This document shows, one piece after another, positions 8,627 to 18,427 of a DNA stretch of 64,000 nt (within the stretch, counting starts at the first letter, position 1; each line of letters begins with the position of its first letter). A program made the translations under genes and the position numbers. This DNA comes from Ignavibacteria bacterium (GTDB lineage: Bacteria; Bacteroidota; Ignavibacteria; Tepidaquicellales; Tepidaquicellaceae): positions 310,001-374,000 of the forward strand of contig JADJTX010000002.1 in the NCBI GenBank assembly GCA_016710985.1. The letters are read 5' to 3'. The notes beneath the pieces are model-generated. The model worked only from the letters and a program-made list of their open reading frames with translations, searched no databases and was not told the origin of the DNA.

Positions 8627-10122
8627 CTTCAAGTATAAATCTTTTCCGTCTTTATATTTTTTTAAATTACTTTTTGCTTCGGACAGTCTGTTTAAAAATT
8701 CTTCTTCGAGCCTGGGTCCCGTAACTTCTTCAGCCAGCGCAATTGCTCTTGCGGCATACTGTAAAATTTGTATAGTTTCAATTCCTGAAATATCCGAAAA
8801 GAACCAGCCGCAGCTTGTAAACATCAGCATCGAGAATCTTTGCATCTCAAGTAGCTTAATGCACAGATGAGTTTCAGCTTCATTCAAAAACCTCTTCGAG
8901 TTAAAATAAAAAAACTTTTCCCTGCTTTCATTATTGTCATCTAAAATTAAATTTATGTATTCATTCCTCGCCTTCCAAATGTCCTTAAATAATTTCCTCC
9001 GTTATTTTCATAAATCAAAATCAATTCATCTCTGAGCCAGTCTAAGCTTTCCCTCAGAGGTTTTCTCCATTCCTGCGTAGGGTTTTCATCGCTTCTGCCG
9101 CAGCCGCAGTCTTCTTTCCATCTGCCGACTCCGTGCAGACAGCTCCATGACGTCCCTTCGCCGTTAATTCCATCCTTGATTTTAACTTCATATTCCGGTG
9201 AGTGAAAGGAAAGATATTCACTGTAATTAACTATCCGGAATTTTGATGAAGGAATTAACTCTGAAAAAAAATATGAAAGAGTTCTGTCTGTATATTTTTT
9301 GTGATGCCCGAAAGTTTCTCCGTCAACAGCTGCACTTATGAGATAATTATCCGTTGAATGATTAACCGGTACATGTTCCAGTCTGTGAAGAAGTTTTACC
9401 GAATCATATATATGATCATCAAAGGCGATATTGCGTGAAAGTGCTCCATCATAAAAAAATATGTTTATGAATTTCTTATAATGTTTATCGATAAAACATT
9501 TATAAGGAACTCCGGTGTCAATATTTCCTGGAGAAACATCCTTCCATTTTCCTTTATGAATTTTTCTTACCTTATCCGCCTGTGACGGATCGAGAATAAT
9601 GTATTTAATACCTTCTTCAATAAGAATTTCAATTGTTTCCTCATTGCAGGCTGTTTCAGGAAGCCATATTCCTTCCGGCTCTCTTCCGAAGTGATATCTG
9701 AAATCAGCTGCGCCCCATTTCACCTGCGTAATTTTATCATTTTTGTTTGCAAGAGGCATGATAAGATGACTGTAGCACATTGCAATTGCATTACCGTAAC
9801 CTTGATGAGCTGATATACTTTTTCTGTCGGCTTCAATTATTCTTTCAAAAGTTTTAGGATGTTTCTTTCTGATCCAGCTCAGAAGGTTGGGACCGAAGTT
9901 AAAATTATAGTATTCATAATTATTAACACGGTTGATAACATTGTCGTGAGCATCTACTATTACTGATTCGGAATTAGGCTTATAACACTCCTGAAAGATC
10001 CGTTCATTCCAGTCGTGAAATGGCGCTGCGGATTCCTGAGGCTCTATCTCATCAGTCCACGCATTCTCGCGTGGCGGCTGATAAAAATGAGCATGGATAC
10101 ACAGATAAATTTTTTTATTCAA
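8612..10122 (-). pseudogene. GH57 glycosidase with DUF3536, frameshifted and 3'-truncated
   Basis: The N-terminal 385 codons are a glycoside hydrolase family 57 barrel: HAHFYQPPREN at the start, IWLPE carrying the presumed nucleophile Glu, and VDGETFGHH carrying the presumed acid Asp. Members act on alpha-glucans. Near 8995 the frame is lost; restoring one A in the GGAAATTATT run resumes as LFKDIWKARNEYINLILDD and then as a DUF3536 segment (RFSMLMFTSCGWFFSDISGIETIQILQYAARAIALAEE). That segment stops at 8612, right where an 8-bp repeat begins. GH57-DUF3536 proteins are usually around 800 residues, so roughly 300 C-terminal residues appear to be missing. The frameshift may be a sequencing error; the truncation looks real. 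Confidence 0.85.
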
Positions 10123-10388
10123 ATACTGATTTGATTTTTTGCAAACTAAAGATAGTATTGCAAATATGTTAGTAAGAAAATTATCTTAGAATTTTAGATC
10201 TTGGATTTTAGATTTTTGATTTGGTTGTTAAAATGAAATACAAAATTCCAAAATAAGCAGAACTAACTATTAGATTGAATATCCGGGATCTAAGATTGAA
10301 AATCGAAATCAACTTTTCTTTAGACTAAAAAAAGTATAGTAAAAAGATTATCTTACTGCCTGAAACTAACAAATATAATAACAGAAGC

Positions 10389-12203
10389 TTGACTAAAACA
10401 CAGCGGTACTCTATCGAAAAATTCTTTTCGATAAGATCAATTTCCGGATTTACACTTTCCCAGAATGATAAAAAAATATATTACATTACGAATACATCAG
10501 GGACTCCCCAGATCTGGAGTATTCCTATTGAAGGCGGCTGGACTGATCAGATCTCCACCTGGAAAGAATCAGTAAAACAGATCTTTCATAATCCGGTGAC
10601 CAAAGAGATTATCTTTATGAGTGATAAGGAAGGCGATGAAAACACTCAGATCTATAAAATACCTGATGAAGGCGGGGATGCTGAGCTTTTGTCAAAAGGG
10701 TTTGAAGATTCACAGGTTTTCTTTAACCAGTTTAACAAGAAGGGAAATAAATTTCTTTTCGCTTCCAACAAGAGGCTTAAACATAATTTTGATGTATATA
10801 TTCAGGATCTCAAAAAGGGTGAAAACGAACTTGTAAAAAGCTTTGATGATGACTATCCGACACTTGCAGAATCATGGAGCTCTGACGAAAGGTATATTAC
10901 TTTCATAAAATTTTACGGGAATATCAATGTTGACCTGTTCCTGTATGATTCTAAAGATAAGACTTTCATTAATACAACGGAGCATGATATAAATAAAAAT
11001 GTATTCAATGGTCAGACTGAGTTTAACAAAAAAAATTCAGGATTTTATTTTATTTCTGATGAAGGCAGGGAGTTTAAAGGTATAAAGTTTTATGACATTA
11101 AAAAAAGGAAATCCAAATGGGTCATTAAGGAAAAATGGGATATTACGAGTTTTAAATTTTCGCATGATCATAATTTTCTGATCTGGACAATGAACATGAA
11201 CGGGAGCAATTCACCCGGACTGATGAATATGAAAACCGGTAAAGTTCATAAACTTAAGCTTCCCAGGGGAAATTATTCCGGCATAAAGTTTACTCACGAT
11301 AATAAAAAAATAGTATACATTTGTGACAGTCCGCTGAATCCCGGTGATATATTTGTTTATGATCTTAAAAAGGAAACTTCAAAGCAGATCACCAACTCGC
11401 TTGTCGGAGGTGTATCTAAAAAAGGTTTAACGAAAGCCAGAGATGTTTTTTACAAAAGTTTTGACGGGCTGAAGATTCATGCGCTGCTTTATATACCAAA
11501 GGGATTAAAAAAAGACGGAAAAAATCCTGCCATTGTCTGGCCGCACGGCGGACCGGAGCATCAGGAGATGCATAATTTCAGCAAATAGATACAGGTAATG
11601 ACAAATGCCGGGTATATTGTCATAGCTCCTAATTTCCGCGGCAGTACGGGTTATGGGAAAACATTTCAGAAGATGATCTATAAAGACTGGGGCGGTGCTG
11701 AATTCAAAGATGTACTGGGCAGCGCGGATTATTTGAAGAGCTCAGGATATGCTGATCCTGAAAACATTGCAGTAGTAGGAGGAAGCTTTGGCGGATTCAT
11801 GTGCATGACCTGCATAACAAAAGCTCCTGAGTTGTGGAAATGCGCTGTTGATGTCTTCGGTCCTGCGAATTTATTTACTTTCGTAAATTCAGTTCCCGAG
11901 CACTGGAAAAAGGGGATAGAGGATCTGGTCGGAAATGCTGAGAAAGATAAGGAATTATTAACTGAAAGATCTCCGATCAATTTTATTGATCTCATAAACT
12001 GTCCGCTTCTGATCGTACAGGGGAAACATGATCCGAGAGTGGTCGAAGCGGAATCTGTTCAGATAGTGAATAAGCTGAAGGAGAAGAATAAGCCCTATGA
12101 ATATATGCTTCTCGATGATGAAGGCCACGGATTCAGTAAAGTCTCAAATCAGATCAAAGTCTTCGAAGCAATGATAAGATTTCTTGATAAATATCTAAGA
12201 TAG
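10389..12203 (+). pseudogene. S9 family (prolyl oligopeptidase-like) peptidase with in-frame TAG
   Basis: Residues 1-350 are a beta-propeller of WD40/TolB-like repeats (FTLSQNDKKIYYITN, FSHDHNFLIWTMN). The alpha/beta-hydrolase catalytic domain follows: WPHGGPE, the nucleophile elbow GGSFGG (in the second half), the acid at GKHDPRV and the histidine at DEGHGF. The start is TTG at 10389. A TAG at 11586 (after HNFSK) interrupts the frame and the same frame continues as IQVMTNAGYIVIAPNFRGSTGYG. One substitution (probably from a Tyr codon) would restore a 604-residue enzyme. TAG is used as a true stop elsewhere in the window, so recoding is unlikely. No signal peptide was seen, so the enzyme is probably cytoplasmic. 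Confidence 0.88.
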
Positions 12204-12318
12204 TTCGTTAAGTTCATTAAGTTCATTAAGTTCGTTAAGTTTGTAAAGTTTATAAAGTTTATAAAGTTTGTAAAGGTTACCAATTAACCAATTAACCAAT
12301 CAACCAATCCACCAATCA
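12203..12318. repeat. Tandem 9-bp and 8-bp words upstream of carA
   Basis: Copies of the 9-bp words TTCATTAAG and TTTATAAAG (12203-12275) are followed by copies of the 8-bp word ACCAATTA (12279-12318). The block starts at the stop codon of the S9 gene and ends five bases before the TTG start of carA, so it covers the whole translation-initiation region. Confidence 0.85.
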
Positions 12319-12322
12319 TCCA

Positions 12323-13411
12323 TTGGAAAAAGGTAAATTAGTTTTAGAGAACGGTGTAATTTTCGAGGGGAATGTTTTTGGAAATTCCGAAACATCTTCA
12401 GGTGAAGTTGTATTCAATACATCTCTGACGGGTTATCAGGAAATCCTGACAGACCCTTCTTACTTCGGTCAGATAATCATTATGACATATCCTTTGATTG
12501 GCAGCTATGGCACAAATGACATTGATACTGAATCCGGTAAAATCCAGGCAAGAGGAATTGTTGTGGGAAATTATGAAGATGACTGGAGTAATTTCAGAGG
12601 ATTGCAGTCTCTTGACGATTATCTGAAAAAAAATAAAACCATAGGAATTTCAGGAATTGATACACGCGCTTTGACAAAAATAATACGCAGTGAAGGTGCC
12701 ATGAGAGGGATTGTTACTAAAGAAAAATTAAGTGATAAGAAACTGACTGAAAAAGTATTGGAGACACCGGATATGGCAGGTCAGGATCTTGTAAAGTATG
12801 TTTCGACCAAGAATAATTATACTTTAAAGAGTGAGAATCCAAAGCATAAAATCGCTTTTTACGATTTTGGAATTAAACAGAATATACTCAGGGAGTTTCT
12901 GAAATTTGATGTCGAAGTAAAAGTCTTCAATGCTGAAACAAATTACAAAGAAATACTTGATTACAAACCCCGCGGGATTTTTTTATCTAACGGACCGGGT
13001 GATCCTGAAGCTGTGACATACGGAATAGAAAATACTAAAAATTTATTTTCTTCAAACATACCAATGTTCGGGATTTGTCTGGGTCATCAGCTGATAGCGC
13101 ATGCATTGGGAGGGCAGACTTACAAATTAAAGTTCGGTCACCGGGGAGGTAACCATCCTGTGATGAATCATCTGACAAACAAGATCGAGATAACATCACA
13201 AAATCACGGATTCGCAGTTGATGAAAAGAGTCTTCATCCTGATCTAGTTAAAATTACTCACACAAATCTTTACGACGGGACGAATGAAGGTTTGCGTCAT
13301 AAAAAGTTGCCGGTAATGTCAGTGCAGTATCATCCTGAAGCGTCTCCCGGTCCGAATGACAGTAAATATTTATTTGAAGAGTTCATGAAGATGGTGAAGA
13401 GGGAATACTAA
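12323..13411 (+). CDS. carA: Carbamoyl-phosphate synthase small (glutamine amidotransferase) subunit
   Basis: CarA hydrolyses glutamine and passes ammonia to CarB for carbamoyl phosphate, used for arginine and pyrimidine synthesis. The 362-residue length is normal. The N-terminal CPSase domain has FNTSLTGYQEILTDPSY and GISGIDTRALT. The class I amidotransferase domain has the nucleophile in GICLGHQ and the His/Glu pair in YHPEASPGPND. The start appears to be TTG at 12323; no Shine-Dalgarno is visible because repeats fill the leader. carB is not adjacent, so the large subunit must be encoded elsewhere. Confidence 0.95.
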   Translation: MEKGKLVLENGVIFEGNVFGNSETSSGEVVFNTSLTGYQEILTDPSYFGQIIIMTYPLIGSYGTNDIDTESGKIQARGIVVGNYEDDWSNFRGLQSLDDYLKKNKTIGISGIDTRALTKIIRSEGAMRGIVTKEKLSDKKLTEKVLETPDMAGQDLVKYVSTKNNYTLKSENPKHKIAFYDFGIKQNILREFLKFDVEVKVFNAETNYKEILDYKPRGIFLSNGPGDPEAVTYGIENTKNLFSSNIPMFGICLGHQLIAHALGGQTYKLKFGHRGGNHPVMNHLTNKIEITSQNHGFAVDEKSLHPDLVKITHTNLYDGTNEGLRHKKLPVMSVQYHPEASPGPNDSKYLFEEFMKMVKREY

Positions 13412-13422
13412 AAACATACTGT

Positions 13423-13800
13423 TTAAGAATTTTCAAACAATATTATATCATATTCGGATACTTTTTTAAAAATTTTATCTGCAGTCAACAAGGGAAGGTT
13501 TAAAAATTTTGCTGTTGCTAATATTATTGTATCAGGAATTTTTAACTTATATTTCATTCTAATATCAATTGAAATCAATTTAATTTCTGAATTCACATCT
13601 ATTATAATACATTCGTTAAGAAAAGTTTTTATTTTACCAAGATCTTCCGGAGTAGTGTTATTATAACTTAGCAATTCCAATTCGGTTATGAATGAAATAT
13701 ATACTTCTTTACCTTGTAACATTTCAGATATGACAAAACTCTTTCCGCTTAAAAGATAAAGAATAATATTTGTGTCGGCGCAAATTCTATTTCCATTCAT
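13423..13800 (-). CDS. PIN-domain ribonuclease toxin (VapC-like)
   Basis: A 125-residue PIN-domain protein, the toxin of a type II toxin-antitoxin pair that cleaves RNA with Mg2+. The acidic residues are in place: D9 (ICADTN), E40 (ITELE), D90 (KIPDTIILATA) and D108 (LLTADK). Its ATG at 13800 overlaps the end of a 56-codon gene upstream by 14 bases, the usual antitoxin-first order. It lies convergent to carA, with only 11 bases between the stop codons. Confidence 0.88.
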   Translation of the reverse strand: MNGNRICADTNIILYLLSGKSFVISEMLQGKEVYISFITELELLSYNNTTPEDLGKIKTFLNECIIIDVNSEIKLISIDIRMKYKLKIPDTIILATAKFLNLPLLTADKIFKKVSEYDIILFENS

Positions 13801-13957
13801 TTCTTAATCTACGCTGGATTTTTACCGGATCTTCTTTTAATTTAATAACTCCACAGAATTTTTTTGCATCCAAGACTTTTCGAGGTTTAGCTAAATTAGA
13901 ATTTAATAGTTTTTCTAAATCCTTCTTCTTTGACCGTTTTTTTATTACTACTACCAT
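13787..13957 (-). CDS. Small antitoxin partner of the PIN toxin (56 aa)
   Basis: Reading the minus strand from the ATG at 13957 gives a 56-residue basic protein (MVVVIKKRSKKKDLEKLL) ending QRRLRNEWK before TAG at 13787-13789. Its C-terminal pattern DAKKFCGVIKL..DP..IQRRLRNEW resembles small antitoxins found ahead of PIN toxins in Bacteroidota; this is from memory of the family. The stop overlaps the toxin start by 14 bases, implying translational coupling. Confidence 0.75.
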   Translation of the reverse strand: MVVVIKKRSKKKDLEKLLNSNLAKPRKVLDAKKFCGVIKLKEDPVKIQRRLRNEWK

Positions 13958-14176
13958 AATTGATTTTTATAAAATTAACTTATTTAAATTTTCTAATCAA
14001 CCGAGAAGAAAGATAAGCTATCATTTGAACATCGAAAAATGTAAAATTTTTCATCGAATTTTTATACAAAAATAAGAATATTTTGCCTAAATATATGTGT
14101 CAATATATGGCGAATTTATCCCTAAAGTATTGAATTACAAATCGAATAATAATATATTGCAACAATTTTAGAATAT

Positions 14177-15058
14177 ATGGAAAATAAAATCATTGACGGA
14201 AAATCAATTTCATCACAGATAAAAGCCGAAGTAAAAACCGAGACAGATAAATTAAAATCCGAAAAAGGAATTACACCCGGACTTGCTTTTATTTTAGTCG
14301 GCGAGAATCCCGCGTCAAAAGTTTATGTAAAAAGTAAAGGTAAGGCGTGTGAAGAACTTGGATTCCATTCAGTCACTGAAACTCTGCCGGAAAATGTTTC
14401 CGAAGAAGTTTTGCTTGAGCTGATAAGTAAATTTAACGATGATGAAAAAATTCACGGCATACTTACACAGCTGCCTTTACCGGCACATCTCAATCAACAA
14501 AGAGTCATCGAATCTTTAAATTATAAAAAAGATGTTGACGGCTTTCATCCCCTGAATGCAGGAAGAATGGTTTTAGGCGAGAAATGTTTTATTCCGTGCA
14601 CACCGTATGGGATTGTTGAATTATTGAAACGAAGTAATGCTGAGACCGAAGGGAAAAATGTTGTAGTCATAGGGAGAAGCAACATTGTAGGAAAGCCGGT
14701 CGCAAATTTACTTATGACAACTAAATTTAACTCCACTGTAACAGTATGTCACAGTAAGACAAAAAACATTAAGGATATCTCATCACGCGCGGATATTCTT
14801 ATTGCAGCCATCGGTAAGGCAAATTTTGTGACAAAGGATTTTATCAAAGAAGGATGTGTGATAATTGATGTGGGTATAAACAGGATCGAAGATAAAACTA
14901 AGAAGAACGGCTTCAGGATGGTTGGCGATGTTGATTTTGAAGATTGCTTTGACAAATGCGGAAAGATAACTCCCGTGCCTGGCGGAGTTGGTCCGATGAC
15001 CATTGCTATGCTGATGAAGAACACACTTGATTCGGCGAAAGGTTTAATTTATGAGTAA
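14177..15058 (+). CDS. folD: Bifunctional methylenetetrahydrofolate dehydrogenase / cyclohydrolase
   Basis: FolD interconverts 5,10-methylene-, methenyl- and 10-formyl-tetrahydrofolate in one-carbon metabolism. The 293 residues match the family. Motifs seen are VGENPASKVYVKSKGKACEE (catalytic Lys and Tyr), GILTQLPLP, KDVDGFHP, VIGRSNIVGKPVA (nucleotide-binding loop) and TPVPGGVGPMTIAML near the end. The last eight bases overlap prmA (ATGAGTAA), so the two are translationally coupled in an operon that continues with a Ppx/GppA gene. Confidence 0.96.
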   Translation: MENKIIDGKSISSQIKAEVKTETDKLKSEKGITPGLAFILVGENPASKVYVKSKGKACEELGFHSVTETLPENVSEEVLLELISKFNDDEKIHGILTQLPLPAHLNQQRVIESLNYKKDVDGFHPLNAGRMVLGEKCFIPCTPYGIVELLKRSNAETEGKNVVVIGRSNIVGKPVANLLMTTKFNSTVTVCHSKTKNIKDISSRADILIAAIGKANFVTKDFIKEGCVIIDVGINRIEDKTKKNGFRMVGDVDFEDCFDKCGKITPVPGGVGPMTIAMLMKNTLDSAKGLIYE

Positions 15059-15902
15059 TAATTATTATGAGGTTCAGATAGCTTTTAATAAAAAAAATTA
15101 TGACGAGCTTTATAATAAACTTTATCTCGAAGGCATTGAAAACATTCTTGAAGAAGACGGAATGCTGAAAATTTATTTTGACGCGGATGATACAGAAAGT
15201 ATAAACTCATTAAAGGAAGAATTGCTGAACAGTAATATCATAAGAGAAAAGGAATTTTCATCAGAGAAGCTGGAAAATAAGAACTGGAATGAGGATTGGG
15301 AAAAGACCATTGAGCCGGTTTATATACGTGATAAGATCATTATTTATCCATCCTGGAAAAAAAATGAACTTAAAGATCCGGAGGGTAAGATATTAATAGA
15401 AATTGACCCTAAGATGTCGTTCGGAACCGGACATAATGAAACTACGCAGCTTGTATTAGAACTTATGAGTGATAATGTCGAAGGGACAGAAGAGAAGCTT
15501 CTGGATTTCGGAACGGGAACGGGAATTCTTTCAATTGCAGGAATAAAGTTAGGGGTTGGAAGAGCGGTTGCCATTGACATAGATCAGGATTCAATAGAAA
15601 ATGCAGGGGAATATTTTAAAAGAAATTCAGTTCATGAAAAGATTGTATTGGCAAAATCCAGTATATCCGACCTAAATGAAGATTCGTTTGACATCATCTG
15701 CGCAAACATTATCAGAAGCGTAATAATTGATAACATTGAACACATCTCCGGGAAAATAAAAATGAACGGTAAATTATTTTTATCAGGTATATTGCTGTCT
15801 GAAGATCAGGAAATTCTTGAATATCTTACACAGTATGAATTTGAAGTCGCAGACATATCAAGCAATGCCGAATGGATCGGGATCTATGCAGTCAAGAGAT
15901 AA
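15051..15902 (+). CDS. prmA: Ribosomal protein L11 methyltransferase
   Basis: PrmA methylates ribosomal protein L11. This 283-residue protein has the N-terminal substrate-recognition domain (ENKNWNEDWEKTIEPVYI) followed by a class I SAM domain: DPKMSFGTGHNETT, LLDFGTGTGILSIAG (motif I), AIDIDQDSIENA and ICANIIRSVI. It overlaps folD by eight bases and the next gene by 17 bases, in one operon. Confidence 0.93.
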   Translation: MSNNYYEVQIAFNKKNYDELYNKLYLEGIENILEEDGMLKIYFDADDTESINSLKEELLNSNIIREKEFSSEKLENKNWNEDWEKTIEPVYIRDKIIIYPSWKKNELKDPEGKILIEIDPKMSFGTGHNETTQLVLELMSDNVEGTEEKLLDFGTGTGILSIAGIKLGVGRAVAIDIDQDSIENAGEYFKRNSVHEKIVLAKSSISDLNEDSFDIICANIIRSVIIDNIEHISGKIKMNGKLFLSGILLSEDQEILEYLTQYEFEVADISSNAEWIGIYAVKR

Positions 15903-16806
15903 TAAAGTATATTCTGTAATTGACATTGGAACAAACACCTGCCTTTTACTCATCGCAACTATAAGGGAAAATAAGCTGATTAAACTTTTTGAAGCACAGG
16001 AAATTCCGAGGCTTGGAAAGGATCTGTATAAAACAGGGATCATTTCGGAAGAAGCATTTCAAAAGACATTATCAATATTCAATAAATACATTTCGCATTC
16101 TAAGGACTTCAATTCTGAAAAAATTTTTGCATTCGGGACGAGTGCGCTCAGAGATGCAAATAACGGTTCTGAGTTCATTGAGTTTATAGAGTCGGAGTGC
16201 GGAATAAGAATTAAAATCATCTCCGGTGAAGATGAGGCGAAATACAGCTATAATGGATCTGTCTACGATCTTGAGATAAGTAAAGACTATGCTGTTATAG
16301 ACATTGGAGGCGGCAGCACTGAGATCGGTTACCGGGATGGAGGGATCATAATTTCGGACAGTATTGACATTGGTTCAGTAAGGATATATGAAGAATTTCT
16401 CAAAGGCAATATTAATCACCGTAATATTGAAACAGCAGGGGAGTTTATTGAGAGTAAAATCAGCTCCCTTGAATGTATAACCGGAGGAAGATCATTCGTT
16501 GGTGTTGCCGGAACCATTACAACCTTATCCGCTCTCAAAAACCGGCTGAAGGAATTTGATGAAGGTATTATTCACAAAGATATTTTAAATTTACCAGAGA
16601 TCGGGAAGATCTTTGAAGATCTGATCTCAATGACTGAGGAGGAAAGAATTGGTCTCGCCGGATATATGAAAGGAAGGAGTGATATAATTATCAGCGGAAT
16701 ACTTATACTGACGAAACTGATGGAACAGATGGATATTCAGGAGATTACTGTATCAGTAAAGGGATTACGCTATGGGTTATTTCTAAATATTCCCGACTTT
16801 ATTTAA
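15886..16806 (+). CDS. Ppx/GppA family phosphatase
   Basis: Exopolyphosphatase/guanosine pentaphosphatase family enzyme with the ASKHA fold, acting on polyphosphate or pppGpp. Motifs are SVIDIGTNTCLLLIA (phosphate-1 loop), AFGTSALRDANNG, ISGEDEAKYSYNG and AVIDIGGGSTEIGY (phosphate-2). The ATG at 15886 (MQSRDNK) is chosen over an earlier one at 15817 because the SVIDIG strand should be near the N-terminus; this gives 306 residues. It contains only the two ASKHA domains and lacks the C-terminal HD-like part of long Ppx enzymes. It overlaps prmA by 17 bases. Confidence 0.88.
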   Translation: MQSRDNKVYSVIDIGTNTCLLLIATIRENKLIKLFEAQEIPRLGKDLYKTGIISEEAFQKTLSIFNKYISHSKDFNSEKIFAFGTSALRDANNGSEFIEFIESECGIRIKIISGEDEAKYSYNGSVYDLEISKDYAVIDIGGGSTEIGYRDGGIIISDSIDIGSVRIYEEFLKGNINHRNIETAGEFIESKISSLECITGGRSFVGVAGTITTLSALKNRLKEFDEGIIHKDILNLPEIGKIFEDLISMTEEERIGLAGYMKGRSDIIISGILILTKLMEQMDIQEITVSVKGLRYGLFLNIPDFI

Positions 16807-16869
16807 GAATATATATAGAGTATTTTACATACAATTCCCTGAATGACTAATTAATCAAACCTTACCATT

Positions 16870-17243
16870 ATGCTCAAAGAATTTAAAGAGTTCATTTCAA
16901 AAGGAAACGCAATTGATCTCGCTATCGGGGTCATAATCGGAGTCGCTTTTGGAGCAATTATTAATTCGATAGTTGCAGACCTTCTTATGCCGATCATTGG
17001 AATTATTATCGGTGGAATTAATTTCTCCGGCTTGTCTGTAACTGTAGGGGAGCAGTTTTGCCTTATGGAAAGCTGATACAGGCAATAATTAACTTTTTGA
17101 TAATCGCCATTGTACTTTTTCTGATTGTTAAATCAATAAATAAGTTCAAAACAAAGAAGGAAGATGGACCGGCTCCTTTAACAAAAGATCAGGAATTGCT
17201 TACTGAAATCAGGGATTCATTGAAATCAGGTGATAAAAAATAA
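16870..17243 (+). pseudogene. mscL: Large-conductance mechanosensitive channel, one-base frameshift
   Basis: MscL is the pentameric emergency valve in the inner membrane that opens under hypo-osmotic stress. The first 58 codons give the N-terminal helix and TM1 (KEFISKGNAIDLAIGVIIGVAF, ADLLMPIIG). The frame is lost near 17050; inserting one base in GGGGAGCAG (probably GGGGAAGCAG) restores VGEAVLPYGKLIQAIINFLIIAIVLFLIVK (TM2) and the KTKKED cytoplasmic bundle. The repaired protein is about 124 residues, normal for MscL. The rest of the gene is perfectly conserved, which favours a sequence error. Confidence 0.9.
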
Positions 17244-17294
17244 ATTCATTTTTAAAATGGATTGAAATAATTAAATTGTATAAACAAAACAGAA

Positions 17295-17942
17295 ATGGCA
17301 AAATACGTATCAAATAAAAACGAAACAATCAGGTTATTTAAGAACCCTGTATTAGAATATTTCTCACACATACATCCGGTAACTCCAATAATAGTCTTCG
17401 TGCCTGTATTAACAATATTATATTATCTTGGATTTAAAGAAGTCGGAATCCTGAACAGCATTGTTTGCTTCATTACGGGAATATTATTATGGTCATTAAC
17501 AGAATATGTCATTCACAGGTGGGCATTTCATTACCATCCAAAATCAGAAACAGGCAAGAGAGTTCATTTTCTTGTTCATGGTATTCATCATGATTATCCG
17601 CGCGATGCGACACGTTTAGTCATGCCGTTGCTTGTAAGCATTCCCCTGGCTGTGGTATTTTACTTTTTATTCCAGGCATTATTCGGAGTTTACTATATGA
17701 ACATTTTTTCCGGATTTATTTTCGGTTATGTATCCTATGATTCAATCCACTATGCTACCCATCATTTTGAAATGAAAAGCAGCATTGGGAAATTCATTAA
17801 GACGTATCATTTACGACATCACTATGGAGATGATCACACGGCATACGGAGTCAGCAATCCTTTGTGGGATTATGTATTCGGAACAGTGCCCCAGCAGGTT
17901 AGAGAGAAAAAGAATTCTAAACCCGTAGTTGTAGGGAAATAG
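17295..17942 (+). CDS. Fatty acid 2-hydroxylase-like membrane protein
   Basis: A 215-residue integral membrane protein of the fatty acid hydroxylase superfamily. Hydrophobic segments lie near residues 30-50, 55-72, 112-130 and 137-153. Histidine motifs are dense and close to those of Scs7/FA2H enzymes: HRWAFHYH, HFLVHGIHHDYP, HYATHH and HLRHHYGDD. These bind a di-iron centre for 2-hydroxylation of acyl chains. In bacteria this predicts 2-hydroxy fatty acids in sphingolipid-like or lipid A-type membranes. This is inference; the acceptor is unknown. Confidence 0.85.
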   Translation: MAKYVSNKNETIRLFKNPVLEYFSHIHPVTPIIVFVPVLTILYYLGFKEVGILNSIVCFITGILLWSLTEYVIHRWAFHYHPKSETGKRVHFLVHGIHHDYPRDATRLVMPLLVSIPLAVVFYFLFQALFGVYYMNIFSGFIFGYVSYDSIHYATHHFEMKSSIGKFIKTYHLRHHYGDDHTAYGVSNPLWDYVFGTVPQQVREKKNSKPVVVGK

Positions 17943-18000
17943 TTAATAGGTTGATTGGTTAAATAGTTAATTGGTTTAATTAGTTAGTTGGTTAATTGTA
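17941..18000. repeat. GTTAATTGGTT tandem words
   Basis: Imperfect copies of an 8-bp word (TTGGTTAA, the reverse complement of TTAACCAA) fill the space after the hydroxylase stop codon. The same word family, in either orientation, occurs before carA, before 46237 and before 48891. Confidence 0.75.
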
Positions 18001-18066
18001 AAATATTTCTTCATCCGGTATAAACATCCTCAAATTATATTCAGTTATCCAAAATTATTATAACGA

Positions 18067-18408
18067 TTGTCAATTATGGTAATGAACTCTTCGGAAGGAA
18101 ACATTTTTGACATTCCACAAAACCTTCCTAAAAATTTTGAGTTGTTTCAATCCATTATATCCAAGGACAATTTAAGTATCGAGAGAATCATTTCTACCGG
18201 TCAGAAGACACCTGAAAATCAGTGGCTTGAACAGGATAAAAATGAATGGGTCATACTTTTACAGGGCGAAGCTGAGATGCAGTTTGAAGACGGGATAAAT
18301 AGAATACTGACTGCTGGTGATTACCTCAATATTCCTGAAAATACAAAACATAAAGTTTTAAAAACTTCATCTGAGCCGGCTTGTATCTGGCTTGCAGTAC
18401 ATTATTAG
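18067..18408 (+). CDS. Cupin-domain protein
   Basis: Small single-domain cupin of 113 residues with the two beta-barrel motifs in reduced form: WVILLQGEAEMQFEDG (motif 1) and LTAGDYLNIPENTKHKVLKTS (motif 2, with His). Such proteins bind a metal and may be enzymes, sugar isomerases or sensors; the substrate is not identifiable. The next gene is also cupin-like and begins 20 bases downstream, suggesting co-expression. Confidence 0.8.
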   Translation: MSIMVMNSSEGNIFDIPQNLPKNFELFQSIISKDNLSIERIISTGQKTPENQWLEQDKNEWVILLQGEAEMQFEDGINRILTAGDYLNIPENTKHKVLKTSSEPACIWLAVHY

Positions 18409-18427
18409 AATAAAGAAGAGTTTAGGT

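Noticed and set aside
15817..15885. Upstream start for the Ppx/GppA gene at 15817
   Set aside because: It would overlap prmA by 86 bases and put the SVIDIG strand far from the N-terminus; the ATG at 15886 fits the family better.
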